Shown here piece by piece: positions 6,393 through 12,588 of a DNA stretch of 12,588 bases. Both the position numbers and the translations under genes were made by a program. How positions within the stretch are numbered: position 1 is the first letter of the stretch; every line of letters begins with the position of its first letter. The stretch comes from Candidatus Caccocola faecipullorum (GTDB taxonomy: Bacteria > Synergistota > Synergistia > Synergistales > Synergistaceae), in the NCBI GenBank assembly GCA_018716365.1, contig DVKA01000065.1, positions 1-12,588 on the forward strand, given 5' to 3'. Below the pieces are notes generated by a model. It was not told the DNA's origin, searched no databases, and was given only the letters and a program-made list of their open reading frames with translations.

Positions 6393-8000
6393 ATGGAAAC
6401 ACGTCCAGAGATCAACATCCCGAGGCTGATGACGGCCTACTACACAGAACACCCGGACGCCGGAGAGAAAGACCAGCGCGTCGCCTTCGGCACGTCCGGC
6501 CACCGCGGCACGTCGCTGAAGCGCAGCTTCAACGAGGACCACATAGCGGCGATTTCTCAGGCGATTTGCGAGTACCGCGCCGGAAAAGGCATCGCAGGGC
6601 CGCTCTTCATGGGCATGGACACGCACGCGCTCTCCGAGGCGGCGCTGCGCACGGCGGCCGAGGTCTTCGCCGCGAACGGCGTGGAGCTGCGTATGCAGGA
6701 GGGCTTCACCTATACGCCGACGCCGGTTATTTCGCACGCGATACTGACGTGGAACGCCGCGAAGCACGGCACGACGGCCGACGGCGTCGTCATAACGCCT
6801 TCGCACAACCCTCCGTCGGACGGCGGCTTCAAATACAACCCGCCGAGCGGCGGCCCAGCCGGGACGGACGTGACGAAGTGGATTGAGAACCGCGCCAACG
6901 AAATCCTCGCTGGCGGGCTGAAGGACGTGAAGCGCGTTCCCTTCGAGCGCGCCGTCAAAGCGCCGAACGTCGGCTTCATCGACTACGTGCAGGGCTACGT
7001 CGCGGGCCTCGGCGAGATTATAAAGATGGAGGCGATAGCGGCCTCGGGCCTCAAGATAGGCGCCGACCCGCTCGGCGGCTCCGGCATATATTTCTGGGAG
7101 CCGATAGCCGAAAAATACGGCCTCAACATCGAGGTCGTCAACAAAACTGTGGACCCGACCTTCGGATTCATGCCGCTCGACCACGACGGCAAGGTGCGCA
7201 TGGACTGCTCGTCGCCGTGGGCGATGGCGAAGCTCGTCGCGCTCAAAGACAAATATGACGTGGCCTTCGGCAACGACCCCGACTACGACCGCCACGGCAT
7301 CGTGACGAAGGCCGGACTGATGAAGCCGAACGCATATCTCGCAGTCGCCGTCGAGTATCTCTTCACGCACAGGCCGCTCTGGAGCGCCGGCGCGATGACC
7401 GGCAAGACGCTCGTTTCAAGCTCCATCATAGACCGCGCCGCGGCCGGTGTCGGGCGCAAAATCTATGAAGTCCCCGTCGGCTTCAAATGGTTCGTCGACG
7501 GACTGCTCTCCGGCTCGCTCGCCTTCGGAGGCGAGGAGAGCGCCGGCGCGTCCTTCCTGCGCATGGACGGCAGCGTCTGGAGCACCGACAAGGACGGCTT
7601 CATCATGAGCCTGCTCGCCGCCGAAATCACCGCCGTAACGGGCAAGAGCCCCTCGGAGCTCTACGACGCGATGACGGCGCGCTACGGCTGCCCCTGCTAC
7701 TCGCGCAAGGACGCGCCCGCGACGCGCGAGGAGAAGGACAAATTAAAGAAACTTTCCCCAGCCGACGTAACCGCCGAGACGCTAGCGGGCGAGAAGATAA
7801 CGGCGAAGCTGACCAACGCGCCGGGCAACGGAGCGCCGATCGACGGCCTCAAGGTGACGACGGAGAACGGCTGGTTCGCCGCGCGCCCCTCCGGCACCGA
7901 AGACATCTATAAAATCTACGCCGAGAGCTTCAAGGGCGAGGAACATCTTGCAAAAATCAACGAAGAGGCGCGTGCGATAGTCGCAAAGGCGATAGCGTAA
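6393..8000 (+). CDS. pgm: Phosphoglucomutase (alpha-D-glucose phosphate-specific)
   Basis: This 535-aa enzyme interconverts glucose 1-phosphate and glucose 6-phosphate in the cytosol, linking glycolysis with glycogen and sugar-nucleotide synthesis. All four alpha-D-phosphohexomutase signatures are present. FGTSGHRGT is at 32-40. The phosphoserine loop [11 protein letters not shown] has catalytic Ser137. The metal loop DPDYDRHG has Asp295, Asp297 and Asp299. The sugar loop [10 protein letters not shown] is at 379-388. The phosphate-binding loop [12 protein letters not shown] starts at 498. Length and motif spelling follow the E. coli Pgm type (546 aa) rather than the PgcA or GlmM types. An AGGGGG ribosome site lies about 7 bases before the ATG. 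It is transcribed away from the grd operon and closed by its own terminator, so it is monocistronic. No functional link with the reductase genes is evident beyond the shared intergenic region. Confidence 0.96.
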   Translation: METRPEINIPRLMTAYYTEHPDAGEKDQRVAFGTSGHRGTSLKRSFNEDHIAAISQAICEYRAGKGIAGPLFMGMDTHALSEAALRTAAEVFAANGVELRMQEGFTYTPTPVISHAILTWNAAKHGTTADGVVITPSHNPPSDGGFKYNPPSGGPAGTDVTKWIENRANEILAGGLKDVKRVPFERAVKAPNVGFIDYVQGYVAGLGEIIKMEAIAASGLKIGADPLGGSGIYFWEPIAEKYGLNIEVVNKTVDPTFGFMPLDHDGKVRMDCSSPWAMAKLVALKDKYDVAFGNDPDYDRHGIVTKAGLMKPNAYLAVAVEYLFTHRPLWSAGAMTGKTLVSSSIIDRAAAGVGRKIYEVPVGFKWFVDGLLSGSLAFGGEESAGASFLRMDGSVWSTDKDGFIMSLLAAEITAVTGKSPSELYDAMTARYGCPCYSRKDAPATREEKDKLKKLSPADVTAETLAGEKITAKLTNAPGNGAPIDGLKVTTENGWFAARPSGTEDIYKIYAESFKGEEHLAKINEEARAIVAKAIA

Positions 8001-8021
8001 CGCAGAGGGCAAATTACGAAA

Positions 8022-8053
8022 CGGCGGAGGGCTTCGGCTCCCCGCCGGTTTTT
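8022..8053 (+). terminator. Rho-independent terminator of pgm
   Basis: An 11-position stem (8022-8032 with 8037-8047, one A-C mismatch and one G-T wobble) closes a C(TTCG)G tetraloop and is followed by TTTTT (8049-8053). It starts 21 bases after the pgm stop. The UUCG loop and T run make this a textbook intrinsic terminator. Confidence 0.9.
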
Positions 8054-8068
8054 ATCTGCTTTTATAAT

Positions 8069-8110
8069 ACGAGGGCGCTCCCCCGCGGACGCGCCCTCGT
8101 TTTATATTTT
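8069..8110 (+). terminator. Second, tandem hairpin between pgm and arsR
   Basis: ACGAGGGCGC (8069-8078) pairs perfectly with GCGCCCTCGT (8091-8100) across a 12-base loop and is followed by TTTATATTTTT on the plus strand. It backs up the pgm terminator. It also lies just past the 3' end of the convergent arsR-like gene and may end that transcript as well, although the minus-strand flank is not T-rich. Confidence 0.7.
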
Positions 8111-8124
8111 TATCTCTGATTGTC

Positions 8125-8496
8125 TCAGTCGTCCCCGCTCGGACAGGCTATCTCGAACATCGCGTCGATGGTGCGGTGCAGAAGCCGCGCTTTGTCGCTC
8201 GCGGCGAGCGTGTAGTATACCTCTTTGCCGCTGCGCTTCGCGCTCACGAGGCCGTCCGCGCGCAGGACGCGCAGATGGTGCGACACGGCGGAGTCGCTCA
8301 TGCCGACGGCGCGCGCGATCGCGCCGACGCTCGCAGTCGTATGGCAGAGCAGCCACAGAATCCGCAGCCGCGTGCAGTCGGAAATCTGCTGAAAGACGGA
8401 GGCTACCTGCCCGAAGGAATCTTCCTTCGGCATATTCGCCGCGAGTTCATCAATAGCCGCCGCCCCGTGGCGCGCCTGCCCGTTCTCTCCGGCCAC
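8125..8496 (-). CDS. ArsR/SmtB-family winged-helix transcriptional regulator
   Basis: This 123-aa protein has the standard ArsR fold signature: DCTRLRILWLL (40-50), the recognition-helix region SDSAVSHHLRVLRADGLV (67-84) and a wing ending GKEVYYTL (90-97). The start is GTG at 8496, chosen because AAAGGAGG lies 5 bases before it; an ATG further upstream is out of frame. The metal site of ArsR proper (CxCDL in helix 3) is absent. Of the helix-5 D-x-H...H-x2-E site of SmtB, only an Asp (101) is at a comparable place. Cys41, Cys51 and Cys118 are present, so a redox or other ligand is conceivable. It is transcribed divergently from adhE with about 290 bases between them. It may control itself and possibly adhE, but no target is proven by the sequence. 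Confidence 0.92.
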   Translation of the reverse strand: MAGENGQARHGAAAIDELAANMPKEDSFGQVASVFQQISDCTRLRILWLLCHTTASVGAIARAVGMSDSAVSHHLRVLRADGLVSAKRSGKEVYYTLAASDKARLLHRTIDAMFEIACPSGDD

Positions 8497-8527
8497 AGCC
8501 GCCGCCTCCTTTCATCCGTTTCGTCTA

Positions 8528-8601
8528 AAATTCCGCGTTAAAAGATAGCAGTTTCGTTTTTCACTGTCAAACGGCGCGCCGCACGCACAAACGCGGAATT
8601 T
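8528..8601. repeat. Exact 12-bp inverted repeat flanking the arsR promoter, one arm inside a 15-bp palindrome
   Basis: AAATTCCGCGTT (8528-8539) is repeated exactly in inverted orientation as AACGCGGAATTT (8590-8601), 50 bases apart. The second arm lies within the palindrome CGCGGAA-T-TTCCGCG (8592-8606), so the half-site occurs three times. One arm covers the predicted arsR transcription start, the other lies upstream of the -35. This is the arrangement expected for a repressor binding two sites, though an RNA stem is also possible if transcription starts further upstream. Confidence 0.6.
8542..8570 (-). promoter_or_regulatory. Promoter of the ArsR-family gene
   Basis: On the minus strand a perfect TTGACA (8570-8565) is followed by exactly 17 bases and TATCTT (8547-8542), with TG one base before it (extended -10). 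Transcription should begin near 8535, about 40 bases before the GTG start. Confidence 0.7.
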
Positions 8602-8619
8602 CCGCGCCGCGCCGCCAGC

Positions 8620-8661
8620 CATTATAGATAATACTATATCGATATTAGCATAATGATATGC
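8620..8661. promoter_or_regulatory. AT-rich cluster of short palindromes upstream of adhE
   Basis: This 42-base AT-rich island lies in GC-rich surroundings. It contains ATATCGATAT (8636-8645), GCATA-N4-TATGC (8648-8661), TAATA-N9-TATTA (8629-8647) and a minus-strand TATAAT (8626-8621). AT-rich palindromes of this kind are typical ArsR/SmtB operators, so it may be the site through which the neighbouring regulator acts on adhE. I could not find a convincing -35/-10 pair for adhE here or in the rest of 8497-8787, and no small gene is visible. Confidence 0.35.
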
Positions 8662-8787
8662 CGTTTTTCGTCTCTTCTGCTCCGCCGTTTTCTCCGCTAT
8701 CATCTTCCTCGGTGAATTTGAGATTTTTTTCACTAAAAAGAGCGCGGCAGATTTGCGTCCGTGCATGACTGGACGGGAGTGTGACGT

Positions 8788-11397
8788 ATGGAACAGGAGA
8801 AAAGCTCGATGATAGTCGACAGCCTTGAAACGCTGGAGGCCAGGATGGCCGAGGTGCGCGAAGCGCAGAGAAAATTCGCCCTTTATACGCAGGAGGAAGT
8901 AGACAGAATCTTCCTCGCAGCCGCGACGGCGGCGAACAGGGCGCGTATTCCGCTAGCGAAGGCCGCGGTCGAGGAAACCAGAATGGGCGTGCTCGAAGAC
9001 AAGATTTTCAAAAACCACTTCGCCGCCGAGTACATCTACAACTACTACAAAAATGTAAAAACCTGCGGCGTCATCGAAGAAGACAGGGAGTTCGGCACGC
9101 AGAAGATAGCCGAGCCTGTCGGCGTTATCGCCGCCGTCATCCCGACGACGAACCCGACTTCGACGGCTATTTTCAAGACGCTGCTCGCGCTCAAGACGCG
9201 CAACGGAATGATCATCAGCCCACACCCGCGTGCGAAGAACTCCACGATTCTTGCGGCAAAGACGATTCTCGACGCGGCGGTCGCGGCTGGAGCGCCCGAG
9301 GGTATCATCGCGTGGATAGACGTTCCGTCGCTCGAACTGACGAACGCCGTCATGCGCGGCGCTGACCTGATACTCGCAACGGGCGGGCCGGGAATGGTGA
9401 AAGCCGCATACTCCAGCGGAAAACCGGCGCTCGGCGTCGGCGCGGGAAACACGCCCGCAGTCATCGACGAGAGCGCGGACGTGCTGGTCGCCGTCAACTC
9501 AATCATTCATTCAAAAACTTTCGACAACGGCATGATATGCGCCTCCGAGCAGTCCGTCATAGCGGTAGATTCGATTTATGACAAAGTCCGCGCGGAGTTC
9601 GCCGCGCGCGGATGCTGGTTCCTCGACAGGGAGGAGACGGAGCGCGTGCGCAAGACGATAATCGTCAACGGCGCGCTGAACGCCGCGATAGTCGGACAGA
9701 AGGCGCACAAGATAGCGGCTATGGCCGGCGTCGAAGTCCCGGAGAGCACGAAGATACTCATCGGCGAAGTAGAGAGCGTAGACATAAGCGAGGAGTTCGC
9801 GCATGAAAAGCTCTCGCCCGTGCTTGCAATGTACCGCGCCGCGGACTTCAGGGACGCCGTAGCGAAGGCGGAGCGCCTCGTCGCGGACGGCGGCTTCGGC
9901 CACACTTCGGCGGTCTACCTCAACGCAGTGACGGAGCGTGAAAAGCTCGACTACTTCAAGGCGCACATGAAGACGGGCCGCGTCCTCGTCAACACGCCCT
10001 CGTCTCAGGGCGGCATAGGCGACGTCTACAACTTCAATACGACACCGTCGCTCACGCTCGGCTGCGGCTCGTGGGGCGGGAACTCCGTCTCGGAGAACGT
10101 CGGCGTGAAGCACCTGCTCAACATCAAAACCGTCGCCGAAAGGAGAGAGAATATGCTCTGGTTCCGCACGCCGCAGAAGACATATATAAAGAAGGGCTGC
10201 CTGCCCGTCGCGCTGCGCGAGCTCAAGGAAGTCCTCGGCAAAAAGAAGGTATTCATCGTCACGGACACCTTCCTTTACAACAACGGCTACACCAAGATGA
10301 TAACCGACCGCCTCGACGAAATGGGTATAAAGCACGCGACATTCTTCGACGTCGCTCCCGACCCGACGCTCGCCTGCGCGCGCGAAGGCGCGAAGGCGAT
10401 GACGGACTTCGGCCCCGACTGCATAATAGCGGTGGGCGGCGGCTCCGCGATGGACGCGGGCAAAATCATGTGGGTGCTCTACGAGCATCCCGAGGCGGAC
10501 TTCATGGACATGGCGATGCGCTTCGCGGACATCAGGAAACGCGTCTACACCTTCCCGAAGATGGGAGAAAAGGCGTACTTCATAGCAGTCCCGACATCCG
10601 CCGGAACCGGCTCCGAAGCCACACCCTTCGCAGTAATCACAGACGAAAAGAGCGGCGTCAAATACCCTCTCGCCGACTACGAACTGATGCCGCACATGGC
10701 GATAGTCGACGCGGACATGATGATGAACGCGCCGAAGGGGCTGACCGCGGCCTCCGGCATCGACGCAGTAACGCACGCGCTTGAAGCCTACGCCTCGGTG
10801 ATGGCGACGGAATTCACCGACTCGATGGCGCTCCGCGCGCTGCGCTCGATATTCGACTACCTGCCGCGCGCCTACGACGACGGCCCGAACGACCCCGTCG
10901 CGCGCGAAAAAATGGCGCACGCCGCGACGATGGCCGGCATGGCCTTCGCCAACGCCTTCCTCGGCGTCTGCCACTCGATGGCGCACAAGCTCGGAGCCTT
11001 CCACCATCTGCCCCACGGCGTCGCCAACGCGCTGATGATAGAATATGTACTGAGATTCAACGCCGCCGAAGTGCCGGCGAAGATGGGGACCTTCCCGCAG
11101 TACGCCTACCCGCACACACTCGCGCGCTACGCAGAAGTCGCGGACTATCTCGGCCTTGCGGGACGGACGGACGAAGAAAAGCTTGAAAGCCTCGTCGCCG
11201 CGGTGAACGGCCTCAAAGAGCGCGTCGGCATAAAAAAGACGATAAAGGACTACGGCATAGCAGAAGAGGACTTCCTTGCGACGCTCGACGAAATGACCGA
11301 GCAGGCCTTCGACGACCAGTGCACCGGGGCGAACCCGCGCTATCCGCTGATGTCCGAGATAAAAGAGATGTACCTCAAAGCCTACTACGGTAAATAG
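8788..11397 (+). CDS. adhE: Bifunctional acetaldehyde-CoA/alcohol dehydrogenase AdhE
   Basis: This 869-aa fusion enzyme reduces acetyl-CoA to acetaldehyde and then to ethanol with two NADH. The N-terminal half is a CoA-acylating aldehyde dehydrogenase with catalytic Cys251 in NGMICASEQS (E. coli Cys246). The C-terminal half (from about 455) is an iron-containing alcohol dehydrogenase with the dinucleotide loop VGGGSAMDAGK (549-559) and iron ligands Asp659, His663, His729 and His743. Each ligand is offset by six from the E. coli set 653/657/723/737. Both active sites are intact. The protein should assemble into spirosome filaments as in other AdhE proteins. GGGAG lies about 8-9 bases before the ATG. 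Two small genes follow at 14 and 21 bases, indicating one transcript. In a fermenter of amino acids or amines it would serve as an NADH sink. The short C-terminus is about 20 residues less than E. coli AdhE. Confidence 0.97.
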   Translation: MEQEKSSMIVDSLETLEARMAEVREAQRKFALYTQEEVDRIFLAAATAANRARIPLAKAAVEETRMGVLEDKIFKNHFAAEYIYNYYKNVKTCGVIEEDREFGTQKIAEPVGVIAAVIPTTNPTSTAIFKTLLALKTRNGMIISPHPRAKNSTILAAKTILDAAVAAGAPEGIIAWIDVPSLELTNAVMRGADLILATGGPGMVKAAYSSGKPALGVGAGNTPAVIDESADVLVAVNSIIHSKTFDNGMICASEQSVIAVDSIYDKVRAEFAARGCWFLDREETERVRKTIIVNGALNAAIVGQKAHKIAAMAGVEVPESTKILIGEVESVDISEEFAHEKLSPVLAMYRAADFRDAVAKAERLVADGGFGHTSAVYLNAVTEREKLDYFKAHMKTGRVLVNTPSSQGGIGDVYNFNTTPSLTLGCGSWGGNSVSENVGVKHLLNIKTVAERRENMLWFRTPQKTYIKKGCLPVALRELKEVLGKKKVFIVTDTFLYNNGYTKMITDRLDEMGIKHATFFDVAPDPTLACAREGAKAMTDFGPDCIIAVGGGSAMDAGKIMWVLYEHPEADFMDMAMRFADIRKRVYTFPKMGEKAYFIAVPTSAGTGSEATPFAVITDEKSGVKYPLADYELMPHMAIVDADMMMNAPKGLTAASGIDAVTHALEAYASVMATEFTDSMALRALRSIFDYLPRAYDDGPNDPVAREKMAHAATMAGMAFANAFLGVCHSMAHKLGAFHHLPHGVANALMIEYVLRFNAAEVPAKMGTFPQYAYPHTLARYAEVADYLGLAGRTDEEKLESLVAAVNGLKERVGIKKTIKDYGIAEEDFLATLDEMTEQAFDDQCTGANPRYPLMSEIKEMYLKAYYGK

Positions 11398-11411
11398 GAG
11401 GGGACGCGGAG

Positions 11412-12161
11412 ATGAAGCTTGAAAGGATAATAGCCGTCCGTACGTCGAAAACCGTCTACCGCGACGGGAACCTGTGCGTCAAGGTATTCGGGGACGAGTA
11501 CGCGAAAAGCAGAATACTGGCGGAAGCGGCGACGCACGCGAAAATCGAGGAAACGGGCCTCGACGTGCCGAAGATACTCGAAGTGACGAAAGCCGAAGGC
11601 AAATGGGCGATAGTATCGGAATTCATAGCAGGAAAGACGCTCGAACGCCTCATGGACGAAGAGCCGGACAAACGCGGCGAATACATGAGCCGCTTCGTAG
11701 ATGCGCAGCTCCGCATAAATTCGACGAAGGCGCGCGGCCTTGCGAAGCTCAAGGAACGCGTGGGAGAGAGCCTCTTCGAAGCCGGCCTCTCCTCCGCCAC
11801 CCTCTACGACCTCCACATGAGGCTCGAATCGCTGCCGCAGGGAGATAAAATATGCCACGGCGACTTCGCGCCGAGCAACGTCATCGAGGCCGAAGGCGGC
11901 GCGGACTACGTAGTGGACTGGTCGCGCGCAGCTCAGGGAGCCCCCGAGGCCGACGCCGCGCGCACATACCTGCTCTTCTGGCTGAACGGCGAAATAGACG
12001 GCGCGGAAGAATACCTCGAACTCTACTGCGCCAAAAGCGGCGTCCAGAAATCCGCCGTGCAGGCGTGGATCCCGCTGCGCGCCGCCGAACGCCTCGCCGC
12101 GGGACGCGCCGAAGAGGCCGAATTCCTGCGCCACTGGGCCAACGTCGTCGATTACGAATAA
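11412..12161 (+). CDS. Small phosphotransferase of the APH/choline-kinase-like fold
   Basis: This 249-aa protein carries the protein-kinase-like small-molecule kinase signatures. A likely ATP-binding Lys24 is in LCVKVF, the hinge-like VSEFIAGKTLERL starts at 68, and the catalytic loop is HGDFAPSNVI (His149, Asp151, Asn156). The metal-binding loop is VVDWSRA (Asp169), followed by the GAPEADAARTYLLF helix typical of APH-like enzymes. It therefore probably transfers phosphate from ATP to a hydroxyl on a small molecule; the substrate cannot be read from the sequence. The start has AGGAGGGG upstream and lies 14 bases after the adhE stop, so it is translated from the adhE message. Resistance to aminoglycosides is not implied: the family is broad and includes choline, ethanolamine, methylthioribose and fructosamine kinases. 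The protein is shorter than most of these. Confidence 0.85.
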   Translation: MKLERIIAVRTSKTVYRDGNLCVKVFGDEYAKSRILAEAATHAKIEETGLDVPKILEVTKAEGKWAIVSEFIAGKTLERLMDEEPDKRGEYMSRFVDAQLRINSTKARGLAKLKERVGESLFEAGLSSATLYDLHMRLESLPQGDKICHGDFAPSNVIEAEGGADYVVDWSRAAQGAPEADAARTYLLFWLNGEIDGAEEYLELYCAKSGVQKSAVQAWIPLRAAERLAAGRAEEAEFLRHWANVVDYE

Positions 12162-12182
12162 CAGCGAAAGAAGGGGACAGAG

Positions 12183-12428
12183 ATGGTAAAGGTAAAAGTC
12201 TGCATAGGGAGCGGCTGCCACGTAAAAGGCTCGCGCCGCGTAGTTGAAGGGCTCCAGTTCCAAATAGCCGAACGCAAGCTCAAAGACAAAATCAACCTCG
12301 GCGGCGTCTTCTGCATGGGCCGCTGCGACGAAGGCGTCTGCGTCACCGTGGACGATAAATTCTACTCCGTAAAGCCCGAAGAGGTAACGGAATTTTTTGA
12401 AAAAGAAGTCCTGCCGCTGGTGAAGTAA
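12183..12428 (+). CDS. Thioredoxin-like [2Fe-2S] ferredoxin-domain protein (NuoE-like)
   Basis: This 81-aa single-domain protein has the thioredoxin-like ferredoxin pattern C-x4-C ... C-x3-C: Cys7 and Cys12 in VCIGSGCHVKGS, and Cys44 and Cys48 in CMGRCDEGVCV. These four residues ligate one [2Fe-2S] cluster in NuoE/HydC-type proteins. An extra Cys53 follows. It lacks the N-terminal helical bundle of full NuoE subunits. Stand-alone versions like this are common in anaerobes beside hydrogenase or NADH-oxidoreductase genes, where they shuttle electrons. No hydrogenase is visible in this window, so it may act with the AdhE operon or simply share its transcript. AAGGGG lies 8 bases before the ATG, 21 bases after the preceding stop. 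Confidence 0.9.
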   Translation: MVKVKVCIGSGCHVKGSRRVVEGLQFQIAERKLKDKINLGGVFCMGRCDEGVCVTVDDKFYSVKPEEVTEFFEKEVLPLVK

Positions 12429-12452
12429 AGCGGGGACGTAGAGAAAAAACAG

Positions 12453-12492
12453 AAACACAGCGGAGCTCGAATCGTCGCGCCCCGCTGTGTTT
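12453..12492. terminator. Hairpin ending the adhE operon, possibly bidirectional
   Basis: AAACACAGCGG (12453-12463) pairs perfectly with CCGCTGTGTTT (12482-12492) across an 18-base loop, 24 bases after the last stop of the adhE cluster. On the plus strand the stem itself supplies a short T run (GTTTATAG). On the minus strand the hairpin is followed by CTGTTTTTTC, a better T run. It would therefore stop transcription from both sides. Confidence 0.7.
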
Positions 12493-12513
12493 ATAGCCTA
12501 TGAACTGAATAAT

Positions 12514-12557
12514 AGAACCTACGATGTCGTTCTCGCAATCTTTTGGCGAGAACCTAC
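12514..12557. repeat. Short direct repeat and hairpin in AT-rich tail
   Basis: AGAACCTAC occurs at 12514-12522 and again at 12549-12557, 35 bases apart. Between and overlapping them GTTCTCGC (12529-12536) pairs with GCGAGAAC (12546-12553) across a 9-base loop. The base composition from about 12493 to the end is clearly more AT-rich than the rest of the window. No gene can be read in this stretch. It could be the edge of a mobile element, a leader of the next gene, or an isolated structured RNA. Confidence 0.4.
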
Positions 12558-12588
12558 TGCTTTAATCGTTAGAGATAAAAAATTATGC

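Noticed and set aside
8712..8733. GTGAA...TTCAC as a Rex-type operator for adhE
   Set aside because: The arms are only five bases and 12 bases apart, far wider than the short spacer in Rex sites. Chance is an adequate explanation.
8718..8746. TTGAGA at 8718 as the -35 of an adhE promoter
   Set aside because: The hexamers 16-18 bases downstream are GC-rich (AGCGCG) and cannot serve as a -10.
9511..11115. A 534-codon open frame antisense to adhE, with similar long antisense frames opposite pgm (6345-7370) and the kinase (11385-12458)
   Set aside because: These frames have no recognisable domain and low-complexity Arg/Val/Glu composition. They lie opposite genes with intact active sites.
11412..12161. 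Aminoglycoside resistance gene
   Set aside because: Only the general phosphotransferase fold motifs are present. The protein is short and sits in a metabolic operon without any mobile-element context, so a resistance label is not supported.
12514..12557. Start of a CRISPR array
   Set aside because: Only two copies of a 9-base repeat are visible, far shorter than a CRISPR repeat, and no cas gene is in the window.

Overview
The window is a GC-rich bacterial chromosome segment carrying nine protein genes, one of them cut by the left edge. The gene content points to an obligately anaerobic, amino-acid/amine-fermenting bacterium that makes selenoproteins. It has a UGA-containing component of the glycine/sarcosine/betaine reductase family, a pyruvoyl-type partner, a BCCT transporter, a bifunctional AdhE and a small thioredoxin-like [2Fe-2S] protein. 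High GC plus this combination is most like a member of the Synergistota (Synergistes/Cloacibacillus type). A GC-rich clostridial relative is possible, so the assignment is an inference.

Left part, all on the minus strand. A four-gene cluster is read from about 6230 down to a terminator at 883-914: grdI-like (pyruvoyl proprotein, Cys242), grdH-like (selenoprotein, Sec348 encoded by UGA at 3822-3824), a BCCT-family transporter, and an uncharacterised 330-aa protein. I read it as an uptake-and-reduction module for glycine betaine or a related N-methylated glycine. The transporter imports the substrate. GrdH/GrdI form the substrate-specific component B, which passes a carboxymethyl group to selenoprotein A. 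GrdA, GrdC, GrdD and thioredoxin are not in this window. Downstream of the terminator, on the same strand, is a QueG-like iron-sulfur protein cut by the window edge. Conventional gene finders would split grdH in two at the UGA.

Centre. A divergent intergenic region (6189-6392) separates the grd operon from a plus-strand phosphoglucomutase gene. It holds a good promoter for grdI and three copies of the octamer CGTNACAA, two of which form an inverted repeat. pgm ends in two tandem hairpins, the first a classic UUCG terminator. A minus-strand ArsR-family regulator (GTG start) follows, with a strong promoter flanked by an exact 12-bp inverted repeat.

Right part, plus strand. adhE, a small phosphotransferase-fold (APH/choline-kinase-like) gene and a thioredoxin-like [2Fe-2S] protein are separated by 14-21 bases and end in a long-stem hairpin at 12453-12492. 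The last ~95 bases are visibly AT-richer, with a hairpin and a short direct repeat but no recognisable gene.

The most rewarding points are the selenocysteine decoding site with its SECIS-like hairpin, the unknown fourth gene of the betaine-reductase operon, the two sets of repeated operator-like motifs, and a switch-like pair of overlapping hairpins between grdH and the transporter.
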